A stretch of DNA of 33,327 nucleotides. It comes from Candidatus Zambryskiibacteriota bacterium (GTDB lineage Bacteria; Patescibacteriota; Minisyncoccia; Phycocordibacterales; WO2-35-19). The DNA is taken from the NCBI GenBank assembly GCA_003233455.1, contig QILQ01000006.1, positions 1 to 33,327 of the forward strand, read 5' to 3'. The position numbers and the translations under genes were made by a program. The notes below the pieces were generated by a model. The model was not told the DNA's origin and did no database searches. It saw only the letters and a program-made list of their open reading frames with translations. Within the stretch, counting starts at the first letter, position 1. Every line of letters starts with the position of its first letter. Shown here piece after piece: positions 14,323 to 22,210 of the stretch.

Positions 14323-15348
14323 TTAATTATTCAAATACTCCCCCATCTTTAAAACATGTTTAATGAGAGTGGCAGTGTAGCCCATCTCATTATCATACCA
14401 AGCGCAAACTTTTACCAAATTTTTATCCACTACTCTGGTTGTTCCTAAATCAGCAACAGAACCATAAAGAGAACCTATAATATCACTAGAAACAATTGGG
14501 TCTTCAGTAACTGCAAAAATACCTTGCCATCTATCTTCTTTAGAGGCTTCTTTTAATTTATTATTTATTTCTTCTACACTTGTTTCTCTTTTGGCGATAA
14601 AAGTAATATCAACTATGGAACCAGACACCACAGGAACTCTCATTGCTAAACCGTCAAACTTTCCTTCCATCTCCGGTGCAATAGCGGCACCGGTAGAAGT
14701 GGGCACTATGTTTTGAGCGGCGGCTCTACCCTTTTTCCAATCTTTTTTATCTGGTCCATCTACCGCTCTTTGACTGGAAGTATATCCATGTATGGTATTT
14801 AAAACCGCTTTTTCAATACCAATTTTTTCATTTAAAATTTGAATAAGCGGTGCGCCAGCGTTAGTGGTGCAAGAACCATTTGAGCTTATTCGGCAAGTGG
14901 CGAGCTTGGAATCATTAATTCCCATTAACACAGTGGCTTGAGTTTCGTCGGCAGGTGCGTCTTTGGCGGGCGCGCTGATAAGCACTCTTTTAGCACCGGC
15001 GACAAGGTGGGCTTTGGCGGTTTCAAATTTGGTAAAGGCGCCGGTTGACTCTATTACCACATCAATATTAAGGTCTTTCCAAGGCAAACCGGTTGGCTCC
15101 TTTTCACTCAAAAACTTTATTTCTCTTTCATTTATTATTAAATTTTTCTTATCCTCACTTACTTTTACTCCAAACTGAGCCAAGCCGTAAGCAGTGTCAT
15201 ATTTTAAAAGATAAGCAATATTATCAATATCCCCTAAATCATTGATGGCGATAATTTCTAATTCTGGTTTATCTTGAGCTAATCTCAAAAAAGCTCTACC
15301 TATTCTACCTGCCCCATTTATAGCTACTCTAATTTTTTTATTTTCCAT
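14323..15348 (-). CDS. gap: Glyceraldehyde-3-phosphate dehydrogenase
   Basis: Type I phosphorylating GAPDH, which oxidises glyceraldehyde 3-phosphate with NAD(P)+ and phosphate in the cytosol. The Rossmann motif NGAGRIGRAFLRLA opens the protein. The catalytic Cys is in SNGSCTTN (C160 counted from the ATG at 15348), where the usual SNASCTTN has Gly for Ala. HGYTSSQRAVDGP, RGRAA-like GRAAAQNIVPTSTGAA and the C-terminal WYDNEMGYT are all present. I use the ATG at 15348 (MENKKIRV), giving 341 aa; the longer reading adds a hydrophobic stretch that overlaps the promoter. TATAAT lies 6 nt upstream, with TTGTTT 17 nt before it, so the mRNA is predicted to be leaderless. First gene of gap-rpiB-rpe-like-mazF-like. 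Confidence 0.95.
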   Translation of the reverse strand: MENKKIRVAINGAGRIGRAFLRLAQDKPELEIIAINDLGDIDNIAYLLKYDTAYGLAQFGVKVSEDKKNLIINEREIKFLSEKEPTGLPWKDLNIDVVIESTGAFTKFETAKAHLVAGAKRVLISAPAKDAPADETQATVLMGINDSKLATCRISSNGSCTTNAGAPLIQILNEKIGIEKAVLNTIHGYTSSQRAVDGPDKKDWKKGRAAAQNIVPTSTGAAIAPEMEGKFDGLAMRVPVVSGSIVDITFIAKRETSVEEINNKLKEASKEDRWQGIFAVTEDPIVSSDIIGSLYGSVADLGTTRVVDKNLVKVCAWYDNEMGYTATLIKHVLKMGEYLNN

Positions 15349-15354
15349 AAATAA

Positions 15355-15383
15355 ATTATAACAAGTATCAAAAAAGCAAACAA
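15355..15383 (-). promoter_or_regulatory. Promoter of the gap operon, leaderless
   Basis: Minus strand: TTGTTT, 17-nt spacer, TATAAT (15355-15360), then 6 nt to the ATG at 15348. The -10 is also extended (TGT before it). Confidence 0.65.
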
Positions 15384-15409
15384 GAAAAACTGTTAACAAT
15401 CATTTTGAA

Positions 15410-17716
15410 TTAATGAGTTAAAACCAAAGCGTCTGCTTCGCACACTCCTCCAACACAAGCCAGTTCTTTGGAACCGATAGTTTGGTCGCTTTTTTCATAA
15501 AGTATCAGTTTTGAAAAATCTATATGCTTGAGCATTTTCATACGACGTTCGTATTCTTCTTTGTTAATTTCTTCATAAGGAGCTAATTGATAGATATGAT
15601 TGTCGCGTGGTAAAAAGGAAAGTCCTCCAACAATATCCCAATTTGTATAGACAAAATTAGCGACAGAAATCCATTCATCATCGCCCACATAAATAGTTAC
15701 TGACGGATTATGTTCGGTAAAATTAGTTTTCAATCTTTTCCATTCCTTAAGCATTTCAATAGCACTCACATCTTTATTTATAATAGCTTTATCCGGAGCT
15801 TTGCAGGGAAATTCCAACACCATAGTTGAAGCGTTGGAAGTGGAATATCCGACTTCAGGTTTGATTGGTACTCCTTGATTTTTTGCAAGTTGAAGAAGGG
15901 GGTCATTAGCTGAAATTCTAACTCGACGAATATAATAACGAGAAAACCATGTGTGCATACCAGAACCCACTCCTAAAAGTTGACCGGAATTGCCGTGTGG
16001 CTTTACACAAGTAATAGCGGTAGATTCGTTTACGCCAAACCGTTTAGCGTATTTTTTGTTTGTTTTAATACTTTCATCGCGAAGAATCTGTAAATTTTTA
16101 TCATCCCGAATAATTTTATTGTCATAATAACCGGTAATAGAAACTCCTAAAAGCTGTTCTTTTTCGCAGTTTTCTTTCCATTTCTTTGAAAGATAGTCAA
16201 AATCTGTAAGAGTAGCCTGATATGTTCCAATAATAGTTGCAAGACGCATTTTATTTTTCAAACTTTTGATATCATCTTTTGGTCGCACTACAATTGAAGT
16301 AAGATTACAGAATTGTTTGGATTGAAGGTAAATTTCACCACAAGGATTCATTCCAACTTGTTTAGCATCTTTTATTTCTTCCCAACGGCGTTTTGGAATT
16401 TGAAATTCCAAACCTCCCCTGTTGAAAATACCACGTTCTCCAGACCGAGATTTTACTAATGCTGTCCATTCTTCTAAAAATTCTTCGGCAGTCGGTTTAG
16501 ATTCATATACTGCTGAATTGTTTGCCATTGAGCGCTGACCGTCTGTCTGCCAAAAAGCACCTTTTTTTGCATCACGCATTTCGTGATCATCAGGATTAGA
16601 AAGTGAAATAAGAGCAGAGCGTCGCACCCCTCCGGCAACCACAATAAGACCTATCTGACAAATAATATCATGAAGGTCAAGAGTGGTGAGTCTGCGTCCT
16701 TGTCTAGCAAGCATTTTTCGCTTGGTAAATTTCATCAGTTCTTCAAGAGGTGCTGGTCCGGAAGCTCGTCCGCCCATTGTTTGAAGTTTGGCACCGGCGG
16801 GGCGAATTAAAGAATAATCAATTTCAACATCTTCTCCTTTTTCCAACGCTTCACAAGTAAGCGTAAAAGCCTTGCACCAACCAACTTTATCATCCTCAAC
16901 TACAATTTTCGGAGCCATTTTTCCTGTTTGCTTTTGAATCTGGGGAAATTTTTCCACATTTTCTGGTTCCACCGAATAACCGCAACCGGCACCACACATT
17001 GAAACATACATAATTTCAGAAAGATCACGCCATGATACTGGTGCAACATAAGCACAATTATAAGAGCAAACATTTGTTTTTCGGCAAGCTTTGCCAGCCG
17101 ACCAAAGTAAACGCATTGAAGGACATATTTCTTGATTGAGAATAGCTTCTCTGATTTCTTTGTATTCTGTGTTAGTTAATTTAGAACCCATATTCTCTTT
17201 CATATAATCCATAAAACGATCAATAGCTTCAACCCAAGTTTCCCTCCGACCCAGTTCATCTCTCCATCTGGAGTAGAATTGATAAAAAATAAATTCTTGA
17301 TATGAAGTTTTAAAATACTTGCTACTCTCGGCAATTTTCTTCTTAACCTCTATTGGCACCATTGCATTTTCTTCTCGGAGTCTGGTGCGTTCCTGTCTAT
17401 AGAGAATATAATTTTTTGCTGTATTTATATATTCTGAAAGCATCAGTTCTTTTTCAACCGTATCTTGAATTCCCTCAACTGTAGGTAAAAAATTTTTATA
17501 CTTTTTAAATATACGCACCAAATCAGCCAATACTTTGTGAGCAACCATTCTAGCTTCGGCTTCTGAACCTTCATTTGAAACTTTCATCGCTCTGCTTATA
17601 GCAGTAACAACTCTTTCAAAATCAAAAGGAACGATAGATTTATCCCGTTTTTGAACTTTCTTTATGAAATCTTCCATAGCGTATTTTTTTCCGTTTTTTC
17701 GAGTTTTTTGAGGCAT
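15410..17716 (-). CDS. nrdJ: Class II (B12-dependent) ribonucleoside-triphosphate reductase
   Basis: A 768-aa monomeric adenosylcobalamin-dependent ribonucleotide reductase (RTPR, Lactobacillus leichmannii type) that makes dNTPs from NTPs. It has an N-terminal ATP-cone (about residues 15-105) for allosteric control. The barrel carries the first redox Cys in NVCSYNCAYVAP (C217/C221), the thiyl-radical Cys and Glu in NPCGE (457-461), the second redox Cys region at C470, and the C-terminal shuttle pair C754-VGGV-C759. The SMRLLWSAGKA and CGAGCGYSVE blocks are typical of this subclass. No B12 synthesis gene or cobalamin riboswitch is seen here, so the cell probably imports the cofactor. The shuttle Cys pair needs thioredoxin. 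The leader of about 150 nt contains a DnaA-box-like 9-mer. Confidence 0.93.
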   Translation of the reverse strand: MPQKTRKNGKKYAMEDFIKKVQKRDKSIVPFDFERVVTAISRAMKVSNEGSEAEARMVAHKVLADLVRIFKKYKNFLPTVEGIQDTVEKELMLSEYINTAKNYILYRQERTRLREENAMVPIEVKKKIAESSKYFKTSYQEFIFYQFYSRWRDELGRRETWVEAIDRFMDYMKENMGSKLTNTEYKEIREAILNQEICPSMRLLWSAGKACRKTNVCSYNCAYVAPVSWRDLSEIMYVSMCGAGCGYSVEPENVEKFPQIQKQTGKMAPKIVVEDDKVGWCKAFTLTCEALEKGEDVEIDYSLIRPAGAKLQTMGGRASGPAPLEELMKFTKRKMLARQGRRLTTLDLHDIICQIGLIVVAGGVRRSALISLSNPDDHEMRDAKKGAFWQTDGQRSMANNSAVYESKPTAEEFLEEWTALVKSRSGERGIFNRGGLEFQIPKRRWEEIKDAKQVGMNPCGEIYLQSKQFCNLTSIVVRPKDDIKSLKNKMRLATIIGTYQATLTDFDYLSKKWKENCEKEQLLGVSITGYYDNKIIRDDKNLQILRDESIKTNKKYAKRFGVNESTAITCVKPHGNSGQLLGVGSGMHTWFSRYYIRRVRISANDPLLQLAKNQGVPIKPEVGYSTSNASTMVLEFPCKAPDKAIINKDVSAIEMLKEWKRLKTNFTEHNPSVTIYVGDDEWISVANFVYTNWDIVGGLSFLPRDNHIYQLAPYEEINKEEYERRMKMLKHIDFSKLILYEKSDQTIGSKELACVGGVCEADALVLTH

Positions 17717-17817
17717 ATTTTTATAAAAAGTTAAGAAATTACTAATTTTTTGTTAATTTTTGAATAAAATGTGAAAACTTACACTTTTTATCTTACCACT
17801 TAATCAACGAAAAAAAT

Positions 17818-17826
17818 TGTGGATAA
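17818..17826 (-). promoter_or_regulatory. DnaA-box-like 9-mer upstream of the ribonucleotide reductase
   Basis: TTATCCACA on the minus strand is a perfect match to the bacterial DnaA box. It lies about 100 nt upstream of nrdJ. It is single in this intergenic region, so it could be chance. Confidence 0.35.
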
Positions 17827-17865
17827 ACCAAAAAATCAGCAACCGAAAACATAAAAAATTTTATG

Positions 17866-18330
17866 TCAAAATTTTAATTTATTCCCTGTTTTAATTTCAT
17901 ATTTTTCAAAAAAGTTAGCTTTTGTCTCTAAAATATAAAAACTAAGCATTGGTAAATTATTTTTAAAAGCATAAAAAACTTTTGGATAAGTATCTGGCGA
18001 AACATTATTTTCAATATATATTATTTTTTTATCTTTATTAATCCAAGCTATATCTATGGGAAATTTCATATTTTTCATCCAAATACCGTGATAATCCTCT
18101 TTTTTAAAAATAAACAACAATCCTTCATTCTCCCCTAAACTCTTTTTTCCGGAGAGACCTTTTATTCTTTCCGCGTTTGTATTTGCTATTTTAACATTCA
18201 AAGTTATCTCACCTATTTTTAAAGTTTTGACATTTTGTTTTTTTATTTGCTCGTTTTTAGCTATAAAAATAAAACTCAAAATCAACAAAACAATCACTCC
18301 TATTGAAATTGAAATAATTATTTTTTTCAT
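17866..18330 (-). CDS. DUF192 protein, membrane-anchored
   Basis: A 154-aa exported or anchored protein with an N-terminal hydrophobic segment (about residues 4-24) and a DUF192 domain (about 38-150). The family blocks are clear: VKIANTNAERIKGLSGKKSLGENEGLLFIF and HGIWMKNMKFPIDIAWINKDKKI, followed by the VSPDTYPKVFYA segment. The function of DUF192 is not established; the fold is a small beta barrel found in many secreted proteins. Single gene; TATAAT lies 7 nt before the ATG, so the leader is nearly absent. Confidence 0.85.
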   Translation of the reverse strand: MKKIIISISIGVIVLLILSFIFIAKNEQIKKQNVKTLKIGEITLNVKIANTNAERIKGLSGKKSLGENEGLLFIFKKEDYHGIWMKNMKFPIDIAWINKDKKIIYIENNVSPDTYPKVFYAFKNNLPMLSFYILETKANFFEKYEIKTGNKLKF

Positions 18331-18363
18331 AATATTTATTATATAACAAAAATCACCTAAAAA

Positions 18364-18407
18364 ATGTCAAAGGCGCCCTTTGACATTTGGATGTGTGGTA
18401 TAATTTT
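18364..18407 (+). repeat. RAYT-flanking direct repeat, left copy (hairpin plus promoter)
   Basis: A 44-nt unit identical to the one at 19055-19098. It starts with a hairpin (TGTCAAAGG, loop CGC, CCTTTGACA at 18365-18385) and ends in GTGTGGTATAATTTT. The TATAAT (18399-18404) is an extended -10 placed 6 nt before the ATG of the transposase, so this repeat is also its promoter. Confidence 0.85.
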
Positions 18408-18410
18408 GAT

Positions 18411-19049
18411 ATGGGAAATAGAGATTATAAAAATTTTGCAAAAGGATCTTTTTACCACATTTACAATAGAGGTAATAACAAAGAAATTGTTTTTCGCGAT
18501 GAACAGGATTACAGAGCGTTTCTTTTCAGATTAGGTTTAGCTTTTGGAATTAAAAAAGAAAATCTAGACAAAAGCGAACTAACTAAATCCTTCAAATCTA
18601 GAATTAGGATAGAAAGTTTAGAACCAAATTCTTTTAAATTACATGCTTTTTGTTTAATGCCAAATCATTTTCATCTTTTAGTAGAGCAGTGCTCTGAACA
18701 AACAATTTCAAAACTTCTCTTGAAAGTATTAACAAGTTTTTCTAAATATATAAATTTAAAATATAAAAGGGTTGGATATGTATTTCAAGACAGATTTAAA
18801 TCAGTACGAATAGATAACAATTCACAATTAATGCTTATATCTTCTTATATACATATGAACCCAGTTAAAGATAAATTAGTAAATAAACCCGAGGATTATA
18901 AATGGAGTAGTTACAATGATTTTATTATAAATAGAAAAAATCATCTTATAAATAAAGAATTCTTAACTGCTGTTTTTGGGAGCAAAACTAATTTTATAAA
19001 ACAAAATTTAAAGCTTTATACGAAAGTGTTGCCAGAAATAGAAATGTAA
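18411..19049 (+). CDS. REP-associated tyrosine transposase (RAYT, Y1/IS200-like)
   Basis: A 212-aa HUH single-strand transposase of the TnpA-REP class. The HUH motif is NHFHLL at residues 85-90 (H86, H88); the nucleophilic Tyr is Y146 in SSYIHMNPVKDK, the usual RAYT context YIHxNPV. The N-terminal block GSFYHIYNRGNNKEIVF is also typical. Such proteins nick and join single-stranded DNA at short palindromes (REP). The gene lies exactly between two identical 44-nt repeats, each with a hairpin, which are the likely substrates. I use the ATG at 18411: it follows the repeat-borne -10 by 6 nt, so the message is predicted to be leaderless; a longer reading from 18387 would lie inside the promoter. 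All catalytic residues are intact, so it may be active. Confidence 0.9.
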   Translation: MGNRDYKNFAKGSFYHIYNRGNNKEIVFRDEQDYRAFLFRLGLAFGIKKENLDKSELTKSFKSRIRIESLEPNSFKLHAFCLMPNHFHLLVEQCSEQTISKLLLKVLTSFSKYINLKYKRVGYVFQDRFKSVRIDNNSQLMLISSYIHMNPVKDKLVNKPEDYKWSSYNDFIINRKNHLINKEFLTAVFGSKTNFIKQNLKLYTKVLPEIEM

Positions 19050-19054
19050 ATAAG

Positions 19055-19098
19055 ATGTCAAAGGCGCCCTTTGACATTTGGATGTGTGGTATAATTTT
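19055..19098 (+). repeat. RAYT-flanking direct repeat, right copy
   Basis: Identical over 44 nt to 18364-18407, same orientation, starting 5 nt after the transposase stop. The hairpin is at 19056-19076. Its promoter points to no gene: a terminator hairpin follows within about 15 nt, so it would make a very short RNA. Confidence 0.85.
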
Positions 19099-19108
19099 AT
19101 ATAATATA

Positions 19109-19143
19109 ACAAAAACACTCCTAATTATTGGGAATGTTTTTGT
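19109..19143. terminator. Bidirectional intrinsic terminator between RAYT and RRM genes
   Basis: Arms 19109-19121 and 19131-19143 pair at 12 of 13 positions (ACAAAAACA with TGTTTTTGT at the base), with T-rich sequence on both sides. It can end the RRM mRNA on the minus strand and any RNA from the right RAYT repeat. Confidence 0.65.
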
Positions 19144-19173
19144 TTTATTTTAGAAATAAAAAAGTATAATTCT

Positions 19174-19452
19174 TTATCTTCTAAAATTATCTCGGCGAGG
19201 TCTGTCTTCTTGAGGACGAGCTTCATTTACAGTCAAAGCTCTGCCTTCAATATCTTTACCATTCCACGCTTCAACAGCAGCATCAGCCTCGGTATCATTT
19301 GTCATAGTTACAAAACCGAAACCTTTAGATACACCTCTTTCTCTGTCCATAATAACGACAGCTTCGGTAACTTCACCGTTTTGAGAAAACATATCTTTTA
19401 ATTGGGCATCATCTACTTTATAGGGCAAATTGCCCACGAAAAGCTTTTTCAT
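19174..19452 (-). CDS. Single-RRM RNA-binding protein
   Basis: A 92-aa protein made of one RNA recognition motif. RNP2 is LFVGNL (residues 4-9) and RNP1 is KGFGFVTM (43-50), with the aromatic residues for RNA stacking in place. A short Arg/Asp-rich tail (PQEDRPRRDNFRR) follows. Such small glycine- or arginine-tailed RRM proteins occur in cyanobacteria and CPR bacteria and are often cold-induced, but regulation cannot be seen here. Single gene; a TATAAA lies about 7 nt before the ATG on the minus strand. A GC-richer stretch with CAAGCG/CGCTTG lies upstream. Confidence 0.93.
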   Translation of the reverse strand: MKKLFVGNLPYKVDDAQLKDMFSQNGEVTEAVVIMDRERGVSKGFGFVTMTNDTEADAAVEAWNGKDIEGRALTVNEARPQEDRPRRDNFRR

Positions 19453-19545
19453 TGCATACTTTATATTATTTAACGATTAAAACGACCAAGCGAGTTCCGC
19501 TTGACTGTTTCGCTAAACAAAAGTCGCAAAACAAGCAAATAGAAC

Positions 19546-20192
19546 TTAACACTGTATCACCTTTTGGGCGTTTAAGTCAAGACCAATAGTGATTATATCA
19601 TTAATTGCTTTGTCTCCAAGATTGTCAAAGAAAGTTGGAGAATTATATTTTATTTCCCAATCGGCACGATTTATGGAAAAAGAAGCAATAGCACGCAAGC
19701 TGTTTTCATTTCCGTTTATGATAGCAAAGAAAGAAATTGGTCTACTAATATCTTTAATAGTCAAATCTCCATTTATAATATATTTTCCAACTTGATTATC
19801 TTCTCTATTTAATGGAATAATATTTTTGAACACAAATTTTGCGGTTGGATATTTAGTTACATCAAAAAAATCCGTGCCTTTTAAATGATTAACTAATTTT
19901 TCTATGAATTCATATCAATAACAAATTCCCCTTTCTTAATTTTGTTCGCAGAAATGACAAAATTGCCGGATTGAAGAGTTATAAAACCTTTTTGGCTATG
20001 TCCTAAAGATTCTCCATGCCAAGAAATAGAGCTGGATGATATATTTAATTTATACACCCCATCTGAAAAAACAGTTTTTGTCCTGTTTGAAGTATTTACC
20101 ACTTCCGGAGCTTGACTATTTCTATTTGCTAAAATAAAACCGAGTATTGCAATCAATATAATTATAGCGATCGCTATATAAGAATTTTTCAT
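19546..20192 (-). pseudogene. YceI-domain lipocalin-like protein, broken by one frameshift
   Basis: Two adjacent reading frames together make one YceI-like protein of about 215 aa. The 5' part (20192-19902) has an N-terminal membrane or signal segment (about residues 3-22) and the domain start ISWHGESLGHSQKGFITLQSG, ending FVIDMNS-stop. In the -1 frame directly after the stop the sequence continues IEKLVNHLKGTDFFDVTKYPTA without a break, then GDLTIKDISRPISF, the normal YceI order. One missing base after the codons for Asn-Ser explains the break. YceI proteins bind isoprenoid-like lipids in a secreted beta barrel. No slippery sequence is seen, so it is either a pseudogene or a base-call error in the assembly. 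Confidence 0.8.
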
Positions 20193-20264
20193 AATAAATT
20201 TAAATTAATTGAACTAACAAATAAATTTGCCTTTTTTGACCTTATTGTGATATTATAAACGAGC

Positions 20265-20290
20265 TTGATTTAAACATCAAGTTTTTAAAA
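20265..20290 (+). terminator. Weak hairpin upstream of the S1-like gene
   Basis: CTTGAT and ATCAAG pair around a TTAAAC loop, followed by T. It lies between the divergent YceI and S1-like genes and its role is uncertain. Confidence 0.25.
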
Positions 20291-20359
20291 GTTCCAAAAG
20301 CCTAACCTTTCGCTAACCTAAACGAACAATGACGCGAAAAAGCTTGCGGTTTTTTGTTT

Positions 20360-20365
20360 TATATT
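20360..20365 (+). promoter_or_regulatory. -10 element of the S1-like gene, leaderless
   Basis: TATATT, six nt before the ATG at 20372. No clear -35. Confidence 0.4.
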
Positions 20366-20371
20366 ATTTTT

Positions 20372-21478
20372 ATGTCTAAACAAATTATTGAGAAAGAAGT
20401 GGTGAAAAAGAATCTTATGTCCAAATTTTTGGACGAATCCTTATTGCCACCGGTCAAGGAATCCATAGTGGACGGGGTTGTTATCGCCATCGCTAAAAAT
20501 TCCATTTTTGTTAATTTACCTCCGTGGGGCACGGGTATTATTTTTGGTAAAGAATATATCAATGCTCGCGATTTGGTAAAAAAGATAAATATAGGAGATA
20601 AAATTACCGGTAAAATAGTCGGTAATGACAATCAAGAGGGTTATATAGAAATATCTTTAAAAGAAGCTAAGCAAGCTCTTATTTGGGGTGATGCCGAAAA
20701 TGCCATCAGAGATAAAAAAGTATTTGAACTTTCTGTTAAAGAAGCAAACAAAGGTGGTCTGATGCTTATGTGGCAAGGTATTGCCGGTTTCCTTCCCGCT
20801 TCTCAATTAAAAACAGAACATTATCCTAGAATTTCTAATGGAGACAAAGATAGGATACTTGATGAATTACGAAAACTAGTAGGTCAAAAAATTTCAGTCG
20901 CTATTATTGGAGCTAACGCTAAAGAAGACAAACTTATTTTTTCTGAAAAAGACCCTAATAATATAGAAAAAGAAAAGATAATAGATAAATACAATGTCGG
21001 CGATGAATTGGAAGGAGAAGTTACCGGTGTTATTGATTTTGGCATATTTATAAAAATTGAAGAAGGATTGGAAGGATTGGTTCATATATCCGAAATTGAT
21101 TGGGGGTTGGTGGAAAATCCTCACGAATTTGCCAAAGTGGGAGATAAAATAAAAGTAAAAGTGATAGAAGTAAAAGATAATAAAATTTCTCTTTCTATTA
21201 AAGCTTTAAAAGAAAATCCATGGACCGAAGCGGCTAAAAAATATAAAAAAGATGATATTGTTAGCGGAGTGATTATTAAATTCAATAAACATGGTGCTCT
21301 GGCTTCTATTGAGGAAGGGGTGGCTGGTTTGGTGCATATTTCTGAGTTTGGCAGTGAAGAAAAATTGCGCGAAAAATTGGAGCTCGGTAAAACTTACAAT
21401 TTCAAAATCAGCATATTCAATCCCAAAGAACAAAAAATGGCTTTAATTTTCAATTTTGAAGAAAAGAAAGAAGAGTAA
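20372..21478 (+). CDS. rpsA: 30S ribosomal protein S1-like, four S1 domains
   Basis: A 368-aa protein of four S1 (OB-fold) RNA-binding repeats, at about residues 30-98, 115-190, 210-278 and 293-362. The third and fourth are the most typical, with GEVTGVIDFGIFIKIEEGLEGLVHISEI and GVIIKFNKHGALASIEEGVAGLVHISEF. Such four-domain S1 proteins bind mRNA on the 30S subunit and are the usual bS1 form outside Proteobacteria (six domains in E. coli). The start is placed at the ATG at 20372 (MSKQ); a TTG at 20354 would lie within the promoter. The predicted mRNA is leaderless, which is notable because S1 itself helps translation of mRNAs lacking good ribosome binding sites. Confidence 0.88.
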   Translation: MSKQIIEKEVVKKNLMSKFLDESLLPPVKESIVDGVVIAIAKNSIFVNLPPWGTGIIFGKEYINARDLVKKINIGDKITGKIVGNDNQEGYIEISLKEAKQALIWGDAENAIRDKKVFELSVKEANKGGLMLMWQGIAGFLPASQLKTEHYPRISNGDKDRILDELRKLVGQKISVAIIGANAKEDKLIFSEKDPNNIEKEKIIDKYNVGDELEGEVTGVIDFGIFIKIEEGLEGLVHISEIDWGLVENPHEFAKVGDKIKVKVIEVKDNKISLSIKALKENPWTEAAKKYKKDDIVSGVIIKFNKHGALASIEEGVAGLVHISEFGSEEKLREKLELGKTYNFKISIFNPKEQKMALIFNFEEKKEE

Positions 21479-21509
21479 AGAGAAAAAATAAATTTATTTT
21501 TATTCAAAA

Positions 21510-21534
21510 TGTAGCGATACATCGCTACAAAAAG
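21510..21534. terminator. Intrinsic terminator between the S1-like and pth genes
   Basis: Arms TGTAGCGAT and ATCGCTACA (21510-21529, loop AC) followed by AAAAAG on the plus strand and preceded by TTTTTATTC; on the minus strand T-runs follow the stem. It serves the convergent S1-like and pth genes. Confidence 0.6.
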
Positions 21535-21547
21535 ATTAAAAATTTAA

Positions 21548-22150
21548 TCAATTAAACATATTCATTGTTTTGGCTCGTCCTTCGGTAAGGATAATTTGGA
21601 CAGCTTGACTGGATTTTTTAAAAATTTTCTTGAGAATATCTTGTTCTTTTGGTTTGAATTTGCCGAGAATAAAATCAATCACTTTATCTTCCCCTTTTGG
21701 TTTCTTAATTTTACCACTGGCGGTAATCGGAGAGGTGCCAATTCTTAATCGGATAAATTCCCTTGTTCTAACCGCTTTAACCACTGAAGCTAGTCCCTTA
21801 TGTCCACCAACGCCTTTATTGTAAGAAATTTTAATATCTCCCAAAGCTAAATCAATATCATCGTAAACTATCACTAAATTCTCTAGCCCTTTTTTAGAAT
21901 TTTTTAATTTAGGTTTGATGAAATAAGAAAGAGCTTTGCCGGATTTATTCATAAAAGTTTCGGGTAATATGAGAGTTAGTGATTCTTTTTTTATTTTTCC
22001 TTTTGATATCAGAGATTTTGATTTTTTATCAGTTTCAAAATCTGGGAAATCCAAATCTTTTTGCAATCGCAAAACTGCCATTCGACCAACATTGTGACGA
22101 GTATTTTCATATTCTTCTCCGGGATTGCCCAAGCCTACGATATAAAACAT
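21548..22150 (-). CDS. pth: Peptidyl-tRNA hydrolase
   Basis: Peptidyl-tRNA hydrolase, which frees tRNA from peptidyl-tRNA dropped by the ribosome. Motifs: GLGNPGEEYENTRHNVG at the N-terminus with N9 and the catalytic H19, PETFMNKSG, VIVYDDIDLALGDIKI with the catalytic Asp, and NKGVGGHKGLASV. The 200-aa length is normal. Convergent with the S1-like gene and divergent from the signal peptidase gene. The 60-nt space to lepB holds overlapping -10 elements for both directions (TATAAT on the minus strand at 22184-22189, on the plus strand at 22195-22200). Confidence 0.95.
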   Translation of the reverse strand: MFYIVGLGNPGEEYENTRHNVGRMAVLRLQKDLDFPDFETDKKSKSLISKGKIKKESLTLILPETFMNKSGKALSYFIKPKLKNSKKGLENLVIVYDDIDLALGDIKISYNKGVGGHKGLASVVKAVRTREFIRLRIGTSPITASGKIKKPKGEDKVIDFILGKFKPKEQDILKKIFKKSSQAVQIILTEGRAKTMNMFN

Positions 22151-22183
22151 AAAATTAAAAATTAAATAAAATTTGAATTAATT

Positions 22184-22200
22184 ATTATATGTAATATAAT
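22184..22200. promoter_or_regulatory. Divergent -10 elements of pth and lepB
   Basis: TATAAT on the minus strand at 22184-22189 and on the plus strand at 22195-22200. The lepB ATG is 10 nt after its -10; pth has a leader of about 27 nt. Confidence 0.45.
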
Positions 22201-22210
22201 GACTTAAATT

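Noticed and set aside
17717-17865. Cobalamin riboswitch in front of the B12-dependent reductase
   Set aside because: I see no B12-box-like motif or the expected long structured leader.
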